This document shows, one piece after another, positions 53,146 through 61,260 of a DNA stretch of 64,000 nucleotides. The stretch covers positions 104,451-168,450 of the forward strand of contig CAYXQJ010000006.1 in assembly GCA_964467455.1 (NCBI GenBank), given 5' to 3'. The translations under genes were made by a program, and so were the position numbers. Within the stretch, counting starts at the first letter, position 1; the number at the start of each line of letters is the position of its first letter. The DNA is from OLB6 sp964467455 (GTDB lineage: Bacteria > Bacteroidota > Ignavibacteria > Kapaibacteriales > Kapaibacteriaceae). The notes under the pieces were generated by a model. The model made no database searches. It saw only the letters and a program-made list of their open reading frames with translations, and was not told where the DNA came from.

Positions 53146-53741
53146 TTCACATCATCCTCATGATACACAGCAGTTCCGGCAACACGGTCGTGAAGGGCCA
53201 GTCTGTCCACACCCAACACGAAGAGACATCCAATGAAGATCACGATGCCGACCACGTCGCTGATCCAGTCAAAAAAACCAAGGGCCGGAATGAGCGACAT
53301 GAACTCAAGTACCCGCGCACTAATCTTGACGCCATATCGCTTGAGATAGAGTGAGGTGTCGCCCCTCGTTGCATCCGGTCGTGCAACGCGGATCTTCATG
53401 ACCCGCTTGCCCGGTGAGGCACCCGTCAGACCTTCGATCAGCGGATAGGCGATCCCGGCGATCATCCCGGCCAAGACGGCCGCAGGAATGAAGTCCACAA
53501 CGGTCTGAATGATGTCCTGCGAGACGCCAAACATCTCATAGACCTGCACGATCTCGTCCAATGTATCCTTCATCGACTCCGTGGCCTGCACGCCAAACTG
53601 CATCAGCATGAACGCCAAGACCATCGTGAACAAACCCGTGGCAAGACCGTCAATGATCGCAGCCACAAGCCGCGGACCAAAACCAATGCGTTTGTCTTCG
53701 ATGCGCGGTGTATACTCTCCGGCAAATGGATTTGTGCTCAT
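53142..53741 (-). CDS. RDD-family membrane protein
   Basis: 199 residues with RIGFGPRLVAAIIDGLATGLF, the typical RDD opening, and GASPGKRVMKIRVA, the second RDD block. Three to four membrane helices. Function unknown. Translationally coupled (4-bp overlaps) to the HMT-MTHFR gene upstream and TDO downstream. Confidence 0.88.
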   Translation of the reverse strand: MSTNPFAGEYTPRIEDKRIGFGPRLVAAIIDGLATGLFTMVLAFMLMQFGVQATESMKDTLDEIVQVYEMFGVSQDIIQTVVDFIPAAVLAGMIAGIAYPLIEGLTGASPGKRVMKIRVARPDATRGDTSLYLKRYGVKISARVLEFMSLIPALGFFDWISDVVGIVIFIGCLFVLGVDRLALHDRVAGTAVYHEDDVK

Positions 53742-55582
53742 GTGTTGATTCCTGTTGATCGTACACGTTCTAAGATTCGAACCGCAATATCATACTTTTT
53801 GAAAGGGGGCATCAGGTACACACCATCGATACGGTCGCGCGCAGCCGACAACATCTCAACAGCAAGGTCGATGCCCGTGGCCGTTGCGGCCTCGGTGTTC
53901 TGTCCCGATGCACGCATACGCTCGCGCACCCACTCCGGTATCGTCATGCCCGGCACCTCAAAATGCAAGAACTCGGCGTGACGGATCGTGCGGAGCGGAA
54001 TGATGCCAAGCAAGAACTTGACGGAGATCGATCGGGTCTTTTCCAAGAACCGATCCAATACCTCCGGATCAAAAATGGGCTGGGAGAAGGCAACATGCGC
54101 CCCCTGATCGACCTTGGCGGCAAGACGGTCAACTTCGCGGTCGAGGTCTTCAGCGGCAGGGTTGACGGCGCACGAGATACAGAAGCCCGTGCGCTGGCCG
54201 AGGGGATTGCCCATGAGATCCATGCCGTGATTCATGCGCCCCAAGGCGCGGATCAAACCGATGGAGTCGACATCGTAGACGCTCGTAGCAGAAGGGAAGT
54301 CGCCGATATGCGTCGGGTCACCCGTGACGGCCAGGATGTTGCGAACGTTCAGGCCGTGGGCACCAAGCACTTCGGATTGTAGACCGACCATGTTGCGGTC
54401 CCGACAGGCAAGGTGCGTGATGCACTCCATGCCCGTTGCATCGGTGACCATGCGTGAGATGGCGATCGGACTCATACGCAAACGTGCACGGGCACCGTCG
54501 CTGATGTTGACGGCGTCGATGCCATGGTCCATGAGATACTTCGCGCCATCGATCACACTCGACATATCGAGTCCGCGCGGAATGTCCAACTCCACCGTCG
54601 TGACGAACTGACGTCCCAGCTTTTGATGGAACGACGTCGGCGTCACCTCCGGCTGCTGTGATTCATCGCGATCATGTTTTGTGGAGAGTGTTGGCGTGAC
54701 AGAGCCGACGATGACCGTGCTGACCGCCGAAGCGATCGCGCGCACGTGATCGGTGGTCGCACCACCGTCGGCACCGATGATCGATGCGCCGTGTTCGACC
54801 AACCGACGTGCCGCCGCGGCAACGTACGGTGGTTCGGCATCATAGATCGCTTGACCATCGATGATGGTTGGAATACCCACATCCGGCAGCGACACCAACG
54901 GCGCTCCACTCACACTGAGGGCATCGATGATCCCCATCATTCGTTGCGGTCCGACCGTACCATTGGAGCCGATGGCCGAAACACCATGGCGCGTCAACCT
55001 GGTTGCCACATTCGACGGAAAGGGGCCTGCGAGGATCGAGCCATCTTCCGGAAACGATTTTAAGGCAATGAGCGGGATCTCCGTGCTGAGCTGGCGCACG
55101 GCGTCGATCGCTGCTTCGAGCTCATCAAGATCGATGAATGACTTCAGCATGATCACATCGCAGCCGCCGGAGAGTAAGGCATCGGCTTGCTCTCGGAAGC
55201 AGCTGATGGCGTCAACGATCTCGATCGGACCAAGCGGCTTCAGCAAGCGGCCGGTGGGGCCCATCACGCCGGCCACGATGGCCGAGCCAGTTGCGGCCTG
55301 ACGTGCCAACCACACACCTTTGCGGTTGATCTCGGGCACGCGTGCCGAGAGCATCACCGATTCAAGTGCATAACGATTGGCGTGGAGCGTGTTGCTCTGC
55401 AACACGGTCGCGCCGGCTTCAAGGAAGTCGTGGTGGATACGTTCCACCACCATCGGAATGGTCAGGTTGTATCGTGCTGACGGACGCTCGGAATAGCCAC
55501 GTCTTGACAGCTCGATCTGCATCGAGCCATCAGTGACCCAGGGTGTGCTGCCACGTCGATCGATCACCATGGATGTGCTCAT
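53738..55582 (-). CDS. Homocysteine methyltransferase-like / methylenetetrahydrofolate reductase fusion, HMT zinc site lost
   Basis: 614 residues. The N-terminal ~300 follow the pattern of the homocysteine S-methyltransferase (HMT) domain, and the C-terminal ~300 are a MetF domain (VTTVELDIPRGLDMSSVI, CITHLACRDRNMVGLQSEVL, NILAVTGDPTHIGDFPS, AHVAFSQPIFDPEVL). In the HMT domain the three zinc cysteines are absent: the usual GxNC reads GSNGT (205-209) and the usual GGCCGT reads GADGGAT (270-276). The MetF half looks complete; the HMT half probably has lost or changed its reaction. Start ATG 55582 overlaps the upstream DoxX-type stop. Confidence 0.85.
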   Translation of the reverse strand: MSTSMVIDRRGSTPWVTDGSMQIELSRRGYSERPSARYNLTIPMVVERIHHDFLEAGATVLQSNTLHANRYALESVMLSARVPEINRKGVWLARQAATGSAIVAGVMGPTGRLLKPLGPIEIVDAISCFREQADALLSGGCDVIMLKSFIDLDELEAAIDAVRQLSTEIPLIALKSFPEDGSILAGPFPSNVATRLTRHGVSAIGSNGTVGPQRMMGIIDALSVSGAPLVSLPDVGIPTIIDGQAIYDAEPPYVAAAARRLVEHGASIIGADGGATTDHVRAIASAVSTVIVGSVTPTLSTKHDRDESQQPEVTPTSFHQKLGRQFVTTVELDIPRGLDMSSVIDGAKYLMDHGIDAVNISDGARARLRMSPIAISRMVTDATGMECITHLACRDRNMVGLQSEVLGAHGLNVRNILAVTGDPTHIGDFPSATSVYDVDSIGLIRALGRMNHGMDLMGNPLGQRTGFCISCAVNPAAEDLDREVDRLAAKVDQGAHVAFSQPIFDPEVLDRFLEKTRSISVKFLLGIIPLRTIRHAEFLHFEVPGMTIPEWVRERMRASGQNTEAATATGIDLAVEMLSAARDRIDGVYLMPPFKKYDIAVRILERVRSTGINT

Positions 55583-56019
55583 GCGTCGCCACGGCGAGAG
55601 TCTAATGACAAGGCCGATGCCGGCTTCCACACCATCAAGGCACAGGCGAGGATCATGAGCGTGTTCTTGCCGACCTTCTCCCACGAAACTTCTTCGCCCC
55701 CTTGCGAACCAAAACAACCGCAGTCGATCTGCAGTCCTTGCGTAACGGCCCACGCTACGGCTGCCGTGAACATCACGAGCATGATGCCGCAGAGCAAGGC
55801 CGATGTCCGTATGCGCCAACCTGCTACCAAGGCAGCCCCGGCGAGGAGTTCAAGCCAGGGGATCACCAGCGCATAACCGTTGACCATGAAGTCGGGCATC
55901 AGGTGGTAATGCGAGATCGACGTGGCGAATGCCAAGGGCTCAGCGATCTTGGGGACCGCTGCATAGAGAAAGTAGCCCCCGATAAAAACGCGTAAGGCAA
56001 GGGTGATGTAGGACAGCAT
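55579..56019 (-). CDS. DoxX/MauE-like membrane protein
   Basis: 146 residues with four helices. LALRVFIGGYFLYAAVPKIA and YALVIPWLELLAGAALVAGW match MauE/DoxX-like proteins; QIDCGCFGSQGGEEVSW contains the CGCFG pair typical of MauE-type members that handle disulfides or methylamine dehydrogenase assembly. It heads an operon (HMT-MTHFR, RDD, TDO, comF). ATG 56019 is five bases after TAGTTTTG. Confidence 0.8.
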   Translation of the reverse strand: MLSYITLALRVFIGGYFLYAAVPKIAEPLAFATSISHYHLMPDFMVNGYALVIPWLELLAGAALVAGWRIRTSALLCGIMLVMFTAAVAWAVTQGLQIDCGCFGSQGGEEVSWEKVGKNTLMILACALMVWKPASALSLDSRRGDA

Positions 56020-56024
56020 GACAA

Positions 56025-56032
56025 CAAAACTA
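56025..56032 (-). promoter_or_regulatory. TAnnTTTG -7 box five bases before the MauE-like ATG
   Basis: TAGTTTTG on the minus strand. It would make a leaderless message for the five-gene operon ending with comF. Confidence 0.55.
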
Positions 56033-56065
56033 CTATTTTCAACCTCGCAGGATTTCTTCTAACCA

Positions 56066-56503
56066 ATGGAGGGTGGTGTTATGGAAGAGTTTGAGTCGAT
56101 GCCGATGCAGGATGGCGGTATTGTTACCGGCGTACTTATTGGGGTGCTGCTGCTTGCTCTCGTGCTGTACGTCTTCATCAGTCTGTGCTACGGAAAGATC
56201 TTCGAGAAGGCGGGCAGGCCGTTCTGGGCTGGATTTATTCCGATCTATAACAACATCGTGATCCTTGAGATCGTTGGACGTCCAGTCTGGTGGATCGTAC
56301 TGCTTATCATACCATTTACCGCGATCGTTGCCCTGCCGGCGGTTCTGATCGATCTTTCAAGATCTTATGGAAAATCTGACTCTGTGTGGTTGGCAGCTAT
56401 GATCTCATTCGCCATTTTTCTTCTTCCCGTCATGGCCTTCAGCAGCGACATCAAATACGTCGGCCCTGCCGCCGCCGGTGACGGCAGCGGGACAGGGTTT
56501 TAG
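56066..56503 (+). CDS. DUF5684-like small membrane protein
   Basis: 145 residues (140 from ATG 56081). Three to four helices with KAGRPFWAGFIPIYNNIVIL and GRPVWWIVLLIIPF, the DUF5684 signature. Some relatives carry signal-peptidase domains; this one does not. The start is unclear: ATG 56066 or ATG 56081 behind GGAGGGTGG. It converges with the metalloprotease gene. Confidence 0.75.
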   Translation: MEGGVMEEFESMPMQDGGIVTGVLIGVLLLALVLYVFISLCYGKIFEKAGRPFWAGFIPIYNNIVILEIVGRPVWWIVLLIIPFTAIVALPAVLIDLSRSYGKSDSVWLAAMISFAIFLLPVMAFSSDIKYVGPAAAGDGSGTGF

Positions 56504-56521
56504 CGTGATGTGAGGTTGCCG

Positions 56522-59011
56522 TTATTCGGCGCTGGGATCTAACGCCCGTTGGATCTGTAGCGCAAGGTCGGCAAAGTGAGCTTTTGAGACCGGGTCCGTG
56601 CCTGCCCCCTTCAGTTTGGTGAGAAGGGTAGCCAGGCGAGCCCGAACGATGGCACGAACGTCGGAGTTATAGACGTCCGGTCCGGCAAAAAATCGAGCGG
56701 AGCCCGTCAGCGGTGAGTTGTCGGGCTTCTTCGTTTTGGCGATGAGGCCGTCGACGTAGGAACGCTGGAGATTGCGACGGAAATAGTCGACGGGTTTGCG
56801 CTGCTGGAGCTCGGAGAAGATGAGCTTCTCGAGGTCGTCGAAGAGTTCGGTGACGGTATAGGTGGATGCGTCGCCGCGAGTCTCTTGTTCAAGCAGCCGG
56901 ACGAGTTTGTCGTTCGACATTGCAGTGCGCAAAAAGCGCGACTGACCCGTAGCAAGCTGTTCGGCACCACCGCTGGGTGCGAGGAGGTCAACGATCTTCT
57001 GATCCAACAACCACGTCGGCGTGGTAAAGACTTGTTCGCCGAGGAAGGCCACGGCCGCTTTCTGACGGTCCTTGGTGACGGGTGTGTAGACGGGGCCTTC
57101 TTTCGAGCCGAAGACCTTGCGCTCGATCTCGACGCCGCCGATCACGTTGGCAACGTGACCCATCTCGCGCGACCATTGAGCGAAGAGGTCGTCATAGGCC
57201 TCATCGAGGAGTTGGAAGTCTTTCCCATCTTGACGTGTGGCGTCGAGCAGATATCCCATGGCACGTTTGAGATTGGCTACACCATATGTGCCGGCCTTGA
57301 TCGGATCGTCGCCGAGGTCTTCCATTTGTGACGTAGGATCAACGGTCATCCACTGCTGTGCACCAAAACGCAACATCTTGTCGGTCTCGGTGGCCTTGGC
57401 CCATTGGTTCAAGGTATCACGTTCGTCGTCGGATGTCTTGGCGTTGATGATGGGACGATAGCCCCACTTGACGGAGAAGTGATCGTATGGACCGACCTTG
57501 GGGAAGACGTCGACATCATCGCCGGGTTGAGCGATGTAGTTGTATCGTGCATAGTCCATGATCGTCGGCGCCGTTCCGTACTTCGCACAAAACGTTTTGC
57601 TCCGCAGCGAATCAACTGGATAGGCACTTGAGGCCTTCATGTTGTGCGGCATACCGATGGTGTGTCCAAATTCATGTGCTGCCACCGTGGCGATCAACTC
57701 GCCCATGAGCGAATCGTCGTAGGGAAGTTTTCGTGAGCGCGGATCGGACACTGCCTGTGCAAAGAACCAACCCGTTTGTAGCTTCATGATGTTGTGGAAC
57801 CAGCCGATGTCGCTCTCGATGATCTCACCCGTGCGAGGATCGTGGATGTTCGGACCATAGGCATTCTCGACCGGCGACGGGTAATAGCGGATCACGCTGT
57901 ATCGAGCATCCTCCGGCGACCAATCGGGGTCTTCTTCCGGCGTCGGCGGCTCCAGTACACGGACAGCGTTCTTGAAGCCCGCAGCTTCGAACGCAGGGTT
58001 CCAGGATTCGACACCTTTTTTCAGCCACGGACGCCACTTTGCCGGTGTTGCCGGATCGATGTAATACGTGATCGGCTTGATGGGTTCTACCAATTCACCG
58101 CGGAGGAACGCTGCTGTATCCTTCGGTTCGAGTCGCCAGCGCAAGATGTACGTGCGCGACATCGCCTCATTCTCATCGCGACCGTAGTCGACCTGCCGAA
58201 GGGCAAAGAACCCAACTCGTGGATCGGCCAGCCGTGGTGTCATTTTGTTCTTAGGCAATTCCACCATCGAATGGTGCATCGTGAAGCTCATCGTCCCACT
58301 GGCGCGATTCTGCGGCGACTCACCGGCAGCGAAGGTGACCACGTTCTCAACTTCCACATTCGTCGGGAAGCTCTTCGCGTATTCGATGAACGAACGTTCC
58401 TTGTCGAGTCGCGTGATCTTGAAACCGCGACGTGTGCCTTCATCGGGCGTCAATAGCGGAACATCGGTCGTGAACAGCGACGTCACCTCGATCACCACGG
58501 CCGTGGTGTCTTTGTTATAGGCCTTGATCGGAAACGCTTCCACGATCTCTTCAAAGTTCGATGCCTTCACCGCACGTGCGATCGGCAGGGAATCATCGGC
58601 CACATTTTCATACGATACCGTCCGCAGCAAGATCTTGTCGTACTTCCGCTCCCAGCGGATCACGCTCGTTCCCAACTCTTCGCCGCCATATCCCACTTGC
58701 GGCGTCTTCGCCGTCCGCGTCACCAACAAGAATTCCTCACCCAACCGACTCGTCGGGATCTCATAGAAACACTGTTCGTTGATCCGGTGCACGATGAACA
58801 ATCCGGAATCCGACACTGCATCCTTCGTGATCACTTTTGAGTAGGGGGCGATCTTGGATTTGGTGGAGTCGCCCTTGGTCTGCGAGCTAGTCTGCGAGGA
58901 AGTCGATGAGTTAGTCGATGAGGAGGAGCCGCACGCTACAATGAGCGAGCTACCAACCACCAACCACAGACCAACAACTACCAACCACCAACCACGAACC
59001 ATTCTTGACAT
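56522..59011 (-). CDS. Exported zinc-dependent metalloprotease (metzincin-type, DUF5117/DUF4953)
   Basis: 829 residues. AAHEFGHTIGMPHNM (about 441-455) contains the metzincin zinc motif HEXXHXXGXXH. DWSPEDARYSVIRYYPSPVENAYGP and the long N-terminal domain fit the zinc-dependent metalloproteases common in Bacteroidota. The signal peptide (WWLVVVGLWLVVGSSLIVAC) ends in a lipobox at Cys27, followed by a Ser/Thr-rich linker (SSTNSSTSSQTSSQT). Both signal and linker are encoded by word repeats. ATG 59011 is preceded by TAGGATCG; ATG 59002 is an alternative. Confidence 0.88.
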   Translation of the reverse strand: MSRMVRGWWLVVVGLWLVVGSSLIVACGSSSSTNSSTSSQTSSQTKGDSTKSKIAPYSKVITKDAVSDSGLFIVHRINEQCFYEIPTSRLGEEFLLVTRTAKTPQVGYGGEELGTSVIRWERKYDKILLRTVSYENVADDSLPIARAVKASNFEEIVEAFPIKAYNKDTTAVVIEVTSLFTTDVPLLTPDEGTRRGFKITRLDKERSFIEYAKSFPTNVEVENVVTFAAGESPQNRASGTMSFTMHHSMVELPKNKMTPRLADPRVGFFALRQVDYGRDENEAMSRTYILRWRLEPKDTAAFLRGELVEPIKPITYYIDPATPAKWRPWLKKGVESWNPAFEAAGFKNAVRVLEPPTPEEDPDWSPEDARYSVIRYYPSPVENAYGPNIHDPRTGEIIESDIGWFHNIMKLQTGWFFAQAVSDPRSRKLPYDDSLMGELIATVAAHEFGHTIGMPHNMKASSAYPVDSLRSKTFCAKYGTAPTIMDYARYNYIAQPGDDVDVFPKVGPYDHFSVKWGYRPIINAKTSDDERDTLNQWAKATETDKMLRFGAQQWMTVDPTSQMEDLGDDPIKAGTYGVANLKRAMGYLLDATRQDGKDFQLLDEAYDDLFAQWSREMGHVANVIGGVEIERKVFGSKEGPVYTPVTKDRQKAAVAFLGEQVFTTPTWLLDQKIVDLLAPSGGAEQLATGQSRFLRTAMSNDKLVRLLEQETRGDASTYTVTELFDDLEKLIFSELQQRKPVDYFRRNLQRSYVDGLIAKTKKPDNSPLTGSARFFAGPDVYNSDVRAIVRARLATLLTKLKGAGTDPVSKAHFADLALQIQRALDPSAE
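58875..59002. repeat. Word repeats encoding a lipoprotein linker and signal peptide
   Basis: 58951-59002 consists of ACCAACCACCAACCAC-type words, the same as at 8152-8191, read on the minus strand as the hydrophobic signal. 58880-58921 consists of AGTCTGCGAGGAAGTCGATG-like words, read as the Ser/Thr linker. Confidence 0.8.
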
Positions 59012-59210
59012 AACGATCCTAACATGAGAATTCAGCGCAAAGCGCGGAAAATACGGGAAGACTTAAAAACAGATGCCCGGCGCGGCGGGTGGGGAGGGAC
59101 TTTTCCGCGCTCGGGCATCTCTGGTGAGACGTGTGGTGTGGTGTGAGGGCCGGATCGGGGGAGACCACACGTCAGTTCGGGGGACGTCTAGGTTGTCAAC
59201 AGTAGTAATG

Positions 59211-59260
59211 ACGCAAGACCGGTATCTTTGTTACATGAACGTGCCATCCGGTCTTTGCGT
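59211..59260 (+). promoter_or_regulatory. Inverted repeat framing the pyrF -7 box and start codon
   Basis: Left arm ACGCAAGACCGG (59211-59222), right arm CCGGTCTTTGCGT (59248-59260), 12 bp with one bulged base. TATCTTTG (59223-59230) abuts the left arm directly, and ATG 59235 lies four bases after it. The right arm is in codons 5-9 of pyrF. No -33 TTG at the usual distance. Confidence 0.65.
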
Positions 59261-59999
59261 AGGGCTCGATCCCGATCTGGAACGATTTCCCGCACCTTTT
59301 AGTGGAGGCGTGGATCGGATCGCCCCCTTCTTGCACGAGATCATCAACGCCACCCGCCCCTTTGCGGCCGCCTACAAGATCAATACGGCCTTTTTTGAGC
59401 AGTATGGGCGTCCGGGCATCGAGGCGCTCTATGCCGTCCGGGAGTCGGTAGGGGAGAGTTTCTGCATCATCGACGCCAAACGCGGCGATATCGGCAACAC
59501 CTCGGCGGCCTATGCACGTTCGCTCTTTGTAGACCTTCAGGCCGACGCCGTCACCGTCGCCCCCTACATGGGCAGCGACTCCGTCGAGCCCTTCCTGGCC
59601 TATCCCGACAAGCTCGTCTACATCCTGGCCCTCACTAGCAACGCCGGCAGCGCCGATTTTCAGCGTCTCGACGTCCACGGCGAGCCCTTGTATCGTCGCG
59701 TCATGCACACCGCCCTCCAATGGAAGGGGGCTGCCCATCGCGGCTTCGTTGTCGGCGCCACCCATCCCGCCGAACTTGCCGACCTCCGCGCAGCATTTCC
59801 CGCCGTACCCTTCCTCATCCCCGGCGTCGGCGCCCAAGGCGGTGACCCCCACGAGATCGCCGTCGCCAACAACAACGGCCCGGCATTGGTCAACAGCAGC
59901 CGCGGCATCCTGTACGCCGGCTCCGGCGAAGATTTCGCGAACCATGCGGCGAGAGTTGCGTCGGACGTGGCAACTTCGTTGTCTAGCTGCGCTGTCTAG
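59235..59999 (+). CDS. pyrF: Orotidine 5'-phosphate decarboxylase (type 2)
   Basis: 254 residues. LCVGLDPDLERFP at the start, IIDAKRGDIGNTSAAYA with the catalytic Lys82-Asp85 region, and VTVAPYMGSDSVEPFL mark the longer OMP decarboxylase sub-family. It makes UMP from OMP. The frame before ATG 59235 adds nothing conserved. The last residues (ATSLSSCAV) and the stop codon lie in a word repeat. It shares its promoter design with pyrE. Confidence 0.94.
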   Translation: MNVPSGLCVGLDPDLERFPAPFSGGVDRIAPFLHEIINATRPFAAAYKINTAFFEQYGRPGIEALYAVRESVGESFCIIDAKRGDIGNTSAAYARSLFVDLQADAVTVAPYMGSDSVEPFLAYPDKLVYILALTSNAGSADFQRLDVHGEPLYRRVMHTALQWKGAAHRGFVVGATHPAELADLRAAFPAVPFLIPGVGAQGGDPHEIAVANNNGPALVNSSRGILYAGSGEDFANHAARVASDVATSLSSCAV

Positions 60000-60104
60000 C
60001 TTCGCTGTCCAACTTCGTTGTCGAACTGCGTTGTCTGACTTCGTCGTCGCGGACTTTGACGTCGCAGTCTTCGATGTCGCAGTCTTCGATGTCACATTCT
60101 TAGC
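59985..60104. repeat. 13/15-bp word repeats at the pyrF end
   Basis: CTTCGTTGTCTAGCTGCG-like units pass into GTCGCAGTCTTCGAT units (60061-60096). The latter match the 15-bp units at 6766-6855. The pyrF stop codon (59997-59999) is inside the array. Confidence 0.85.
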
Positions 60105-60125
60105 TGCGAGATACACCTTACCCAC

Positions 60126-61124
60126 ATGCCCCCTACCTCTCTTCCGGAGCATGTGTTGCAACGGGCAGTGCATGCGTTGTTGTCGGATCCCGGGCGGACG
60201 TGGACGTGTACGAATGGCGACGTTGTGCAGGTGGTCGCCGCGGGGACACGAAACGTGTACGAGGGACCCGACTTTCGTGATGCAGCGATCCTGCATCGCG
60301 GCATTGTAGTTGTCGGCGATGTGGAGTTCCACGTCAAGGCATCACACTGGACGGCACATCATCACGGTGAAGATCCGCGATATGCTTCGTTGCTGCTCCA
60401 TGTGGTGTTGGAGCAAGATGTCGCACTGGAGCATGTGGCGCGGTGGACGTTGGTGCTCCGCGAAGTGGATGTGCTTTCTGCGCTGCGAAAACTGGAACGT
60501 GTGCCGCAGGCCACGGATGTTGACGTGGAAGCACTGCAGCATTTTGCGTTACTGCGGTTGCTGCGTCAATCCGTTGATGCCGACACGTTGTTACGTCGGC
60601 TGGGGCCGCGTGAGGCACTGCGTGCGTTAGTGGCGCAGTGGTTGGACCGGATGTCGGCAAAGCGACAACGTCCGCATGATCAGAAGGTTCTGGACGGATT
60701 ACGCTCGGCGGTCTGCGACTCTGCGATCGGATCGCTTGTGGAGCGACTGCGCGAGGTGCCGTCCGACCAACTCTTGGCCGCTATTGATCAAGCGGAGCGT
60801 CGCACGATTTGCGGAGAGGGAGTGGCACTGCGCAGAGAGGTCTTCACCAACTGCGCGCTGCCATTGATGTGCACCATGGCCGGACAAGAACAGCGCATCG
60901 TGTTGTTGCAGTGGTATTGGAGCGCAAAATCGGTCCACGGCTACGGCGTCCTCCGCCGGCGCTTTCCTGAGCAACAGCAGGAGCGCGTGTGGCAGCAACA
61001 GGGCATGCTGGAACACCTGCGGGCGCATGGGCGGCGGACCAGCACCTGCGCCGAAGAGATCAAGGCCTACGGACTGTCCAGGGCGGTGGACTTCCTTCAA
61101 GCAGATAACATTACGGCTCGATAG
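60126..61124 (+). CDS. DUF2851-family protein
   Basis: 332 residues. GTRNVYEGPDFRDAAILHRG and VGDVEFHVKASHWTAHHHGEDPRYASLLLHVV are the DUF2851 signatures, a cytosolic family frequent in Bacteroidota/Chlorobiota with no known role. The start codon ATGCCCCCTAC contains the GTAGGGGGC word in reverse, the last copy in the window. Confidence 0.85.
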   Translation: MPPTSLPEHVLQRAVHALLSDPGRTWTCTNGDVVQVVAAGTRNVYEGPDFRDAAILHRGIVVVGDVEFHVKASHWTAHHHGEDPRYASLLLHVVLEQDVALEHVARWTLVLREVDVLSALRKLERVPQATDVDVEALQHFALLRLLRQSVDADTLLRRLGPREALRALVAQWLDRMSAKRQRPHDQKVLDGLRSAVCDSAIGSLVERLREVPSDQLLAAIDQAERRTICGEGVALRREVFTNCALPLMCTMAGQEQRIVLLQWYWSAKSVHGYGVLRRRFPEQQQERVWQQQGMLEHLRAHGRRTSTCAEEIKAYGLSRAVDFLQADNITAR

Positions 61125-61260
61125 GTTGTAGTTACCGACCATTGCTGGCTCGTATATCTACTTACCATGATTCTGGTATTTTGACTCTCTACCGGATTCC
61201 TGGTATATGAAGTCAGGGATTAACCGCGTATGATAGCGCTACACCAATCGGAGCACAACA

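Noticed and set aside
59196..60332. Minus-strand 378-codon frame opposite pyrF
   Set aside because: Antisense of pyrF plus the word repeat (KTATSKTATSK-like translation). No start or domain.
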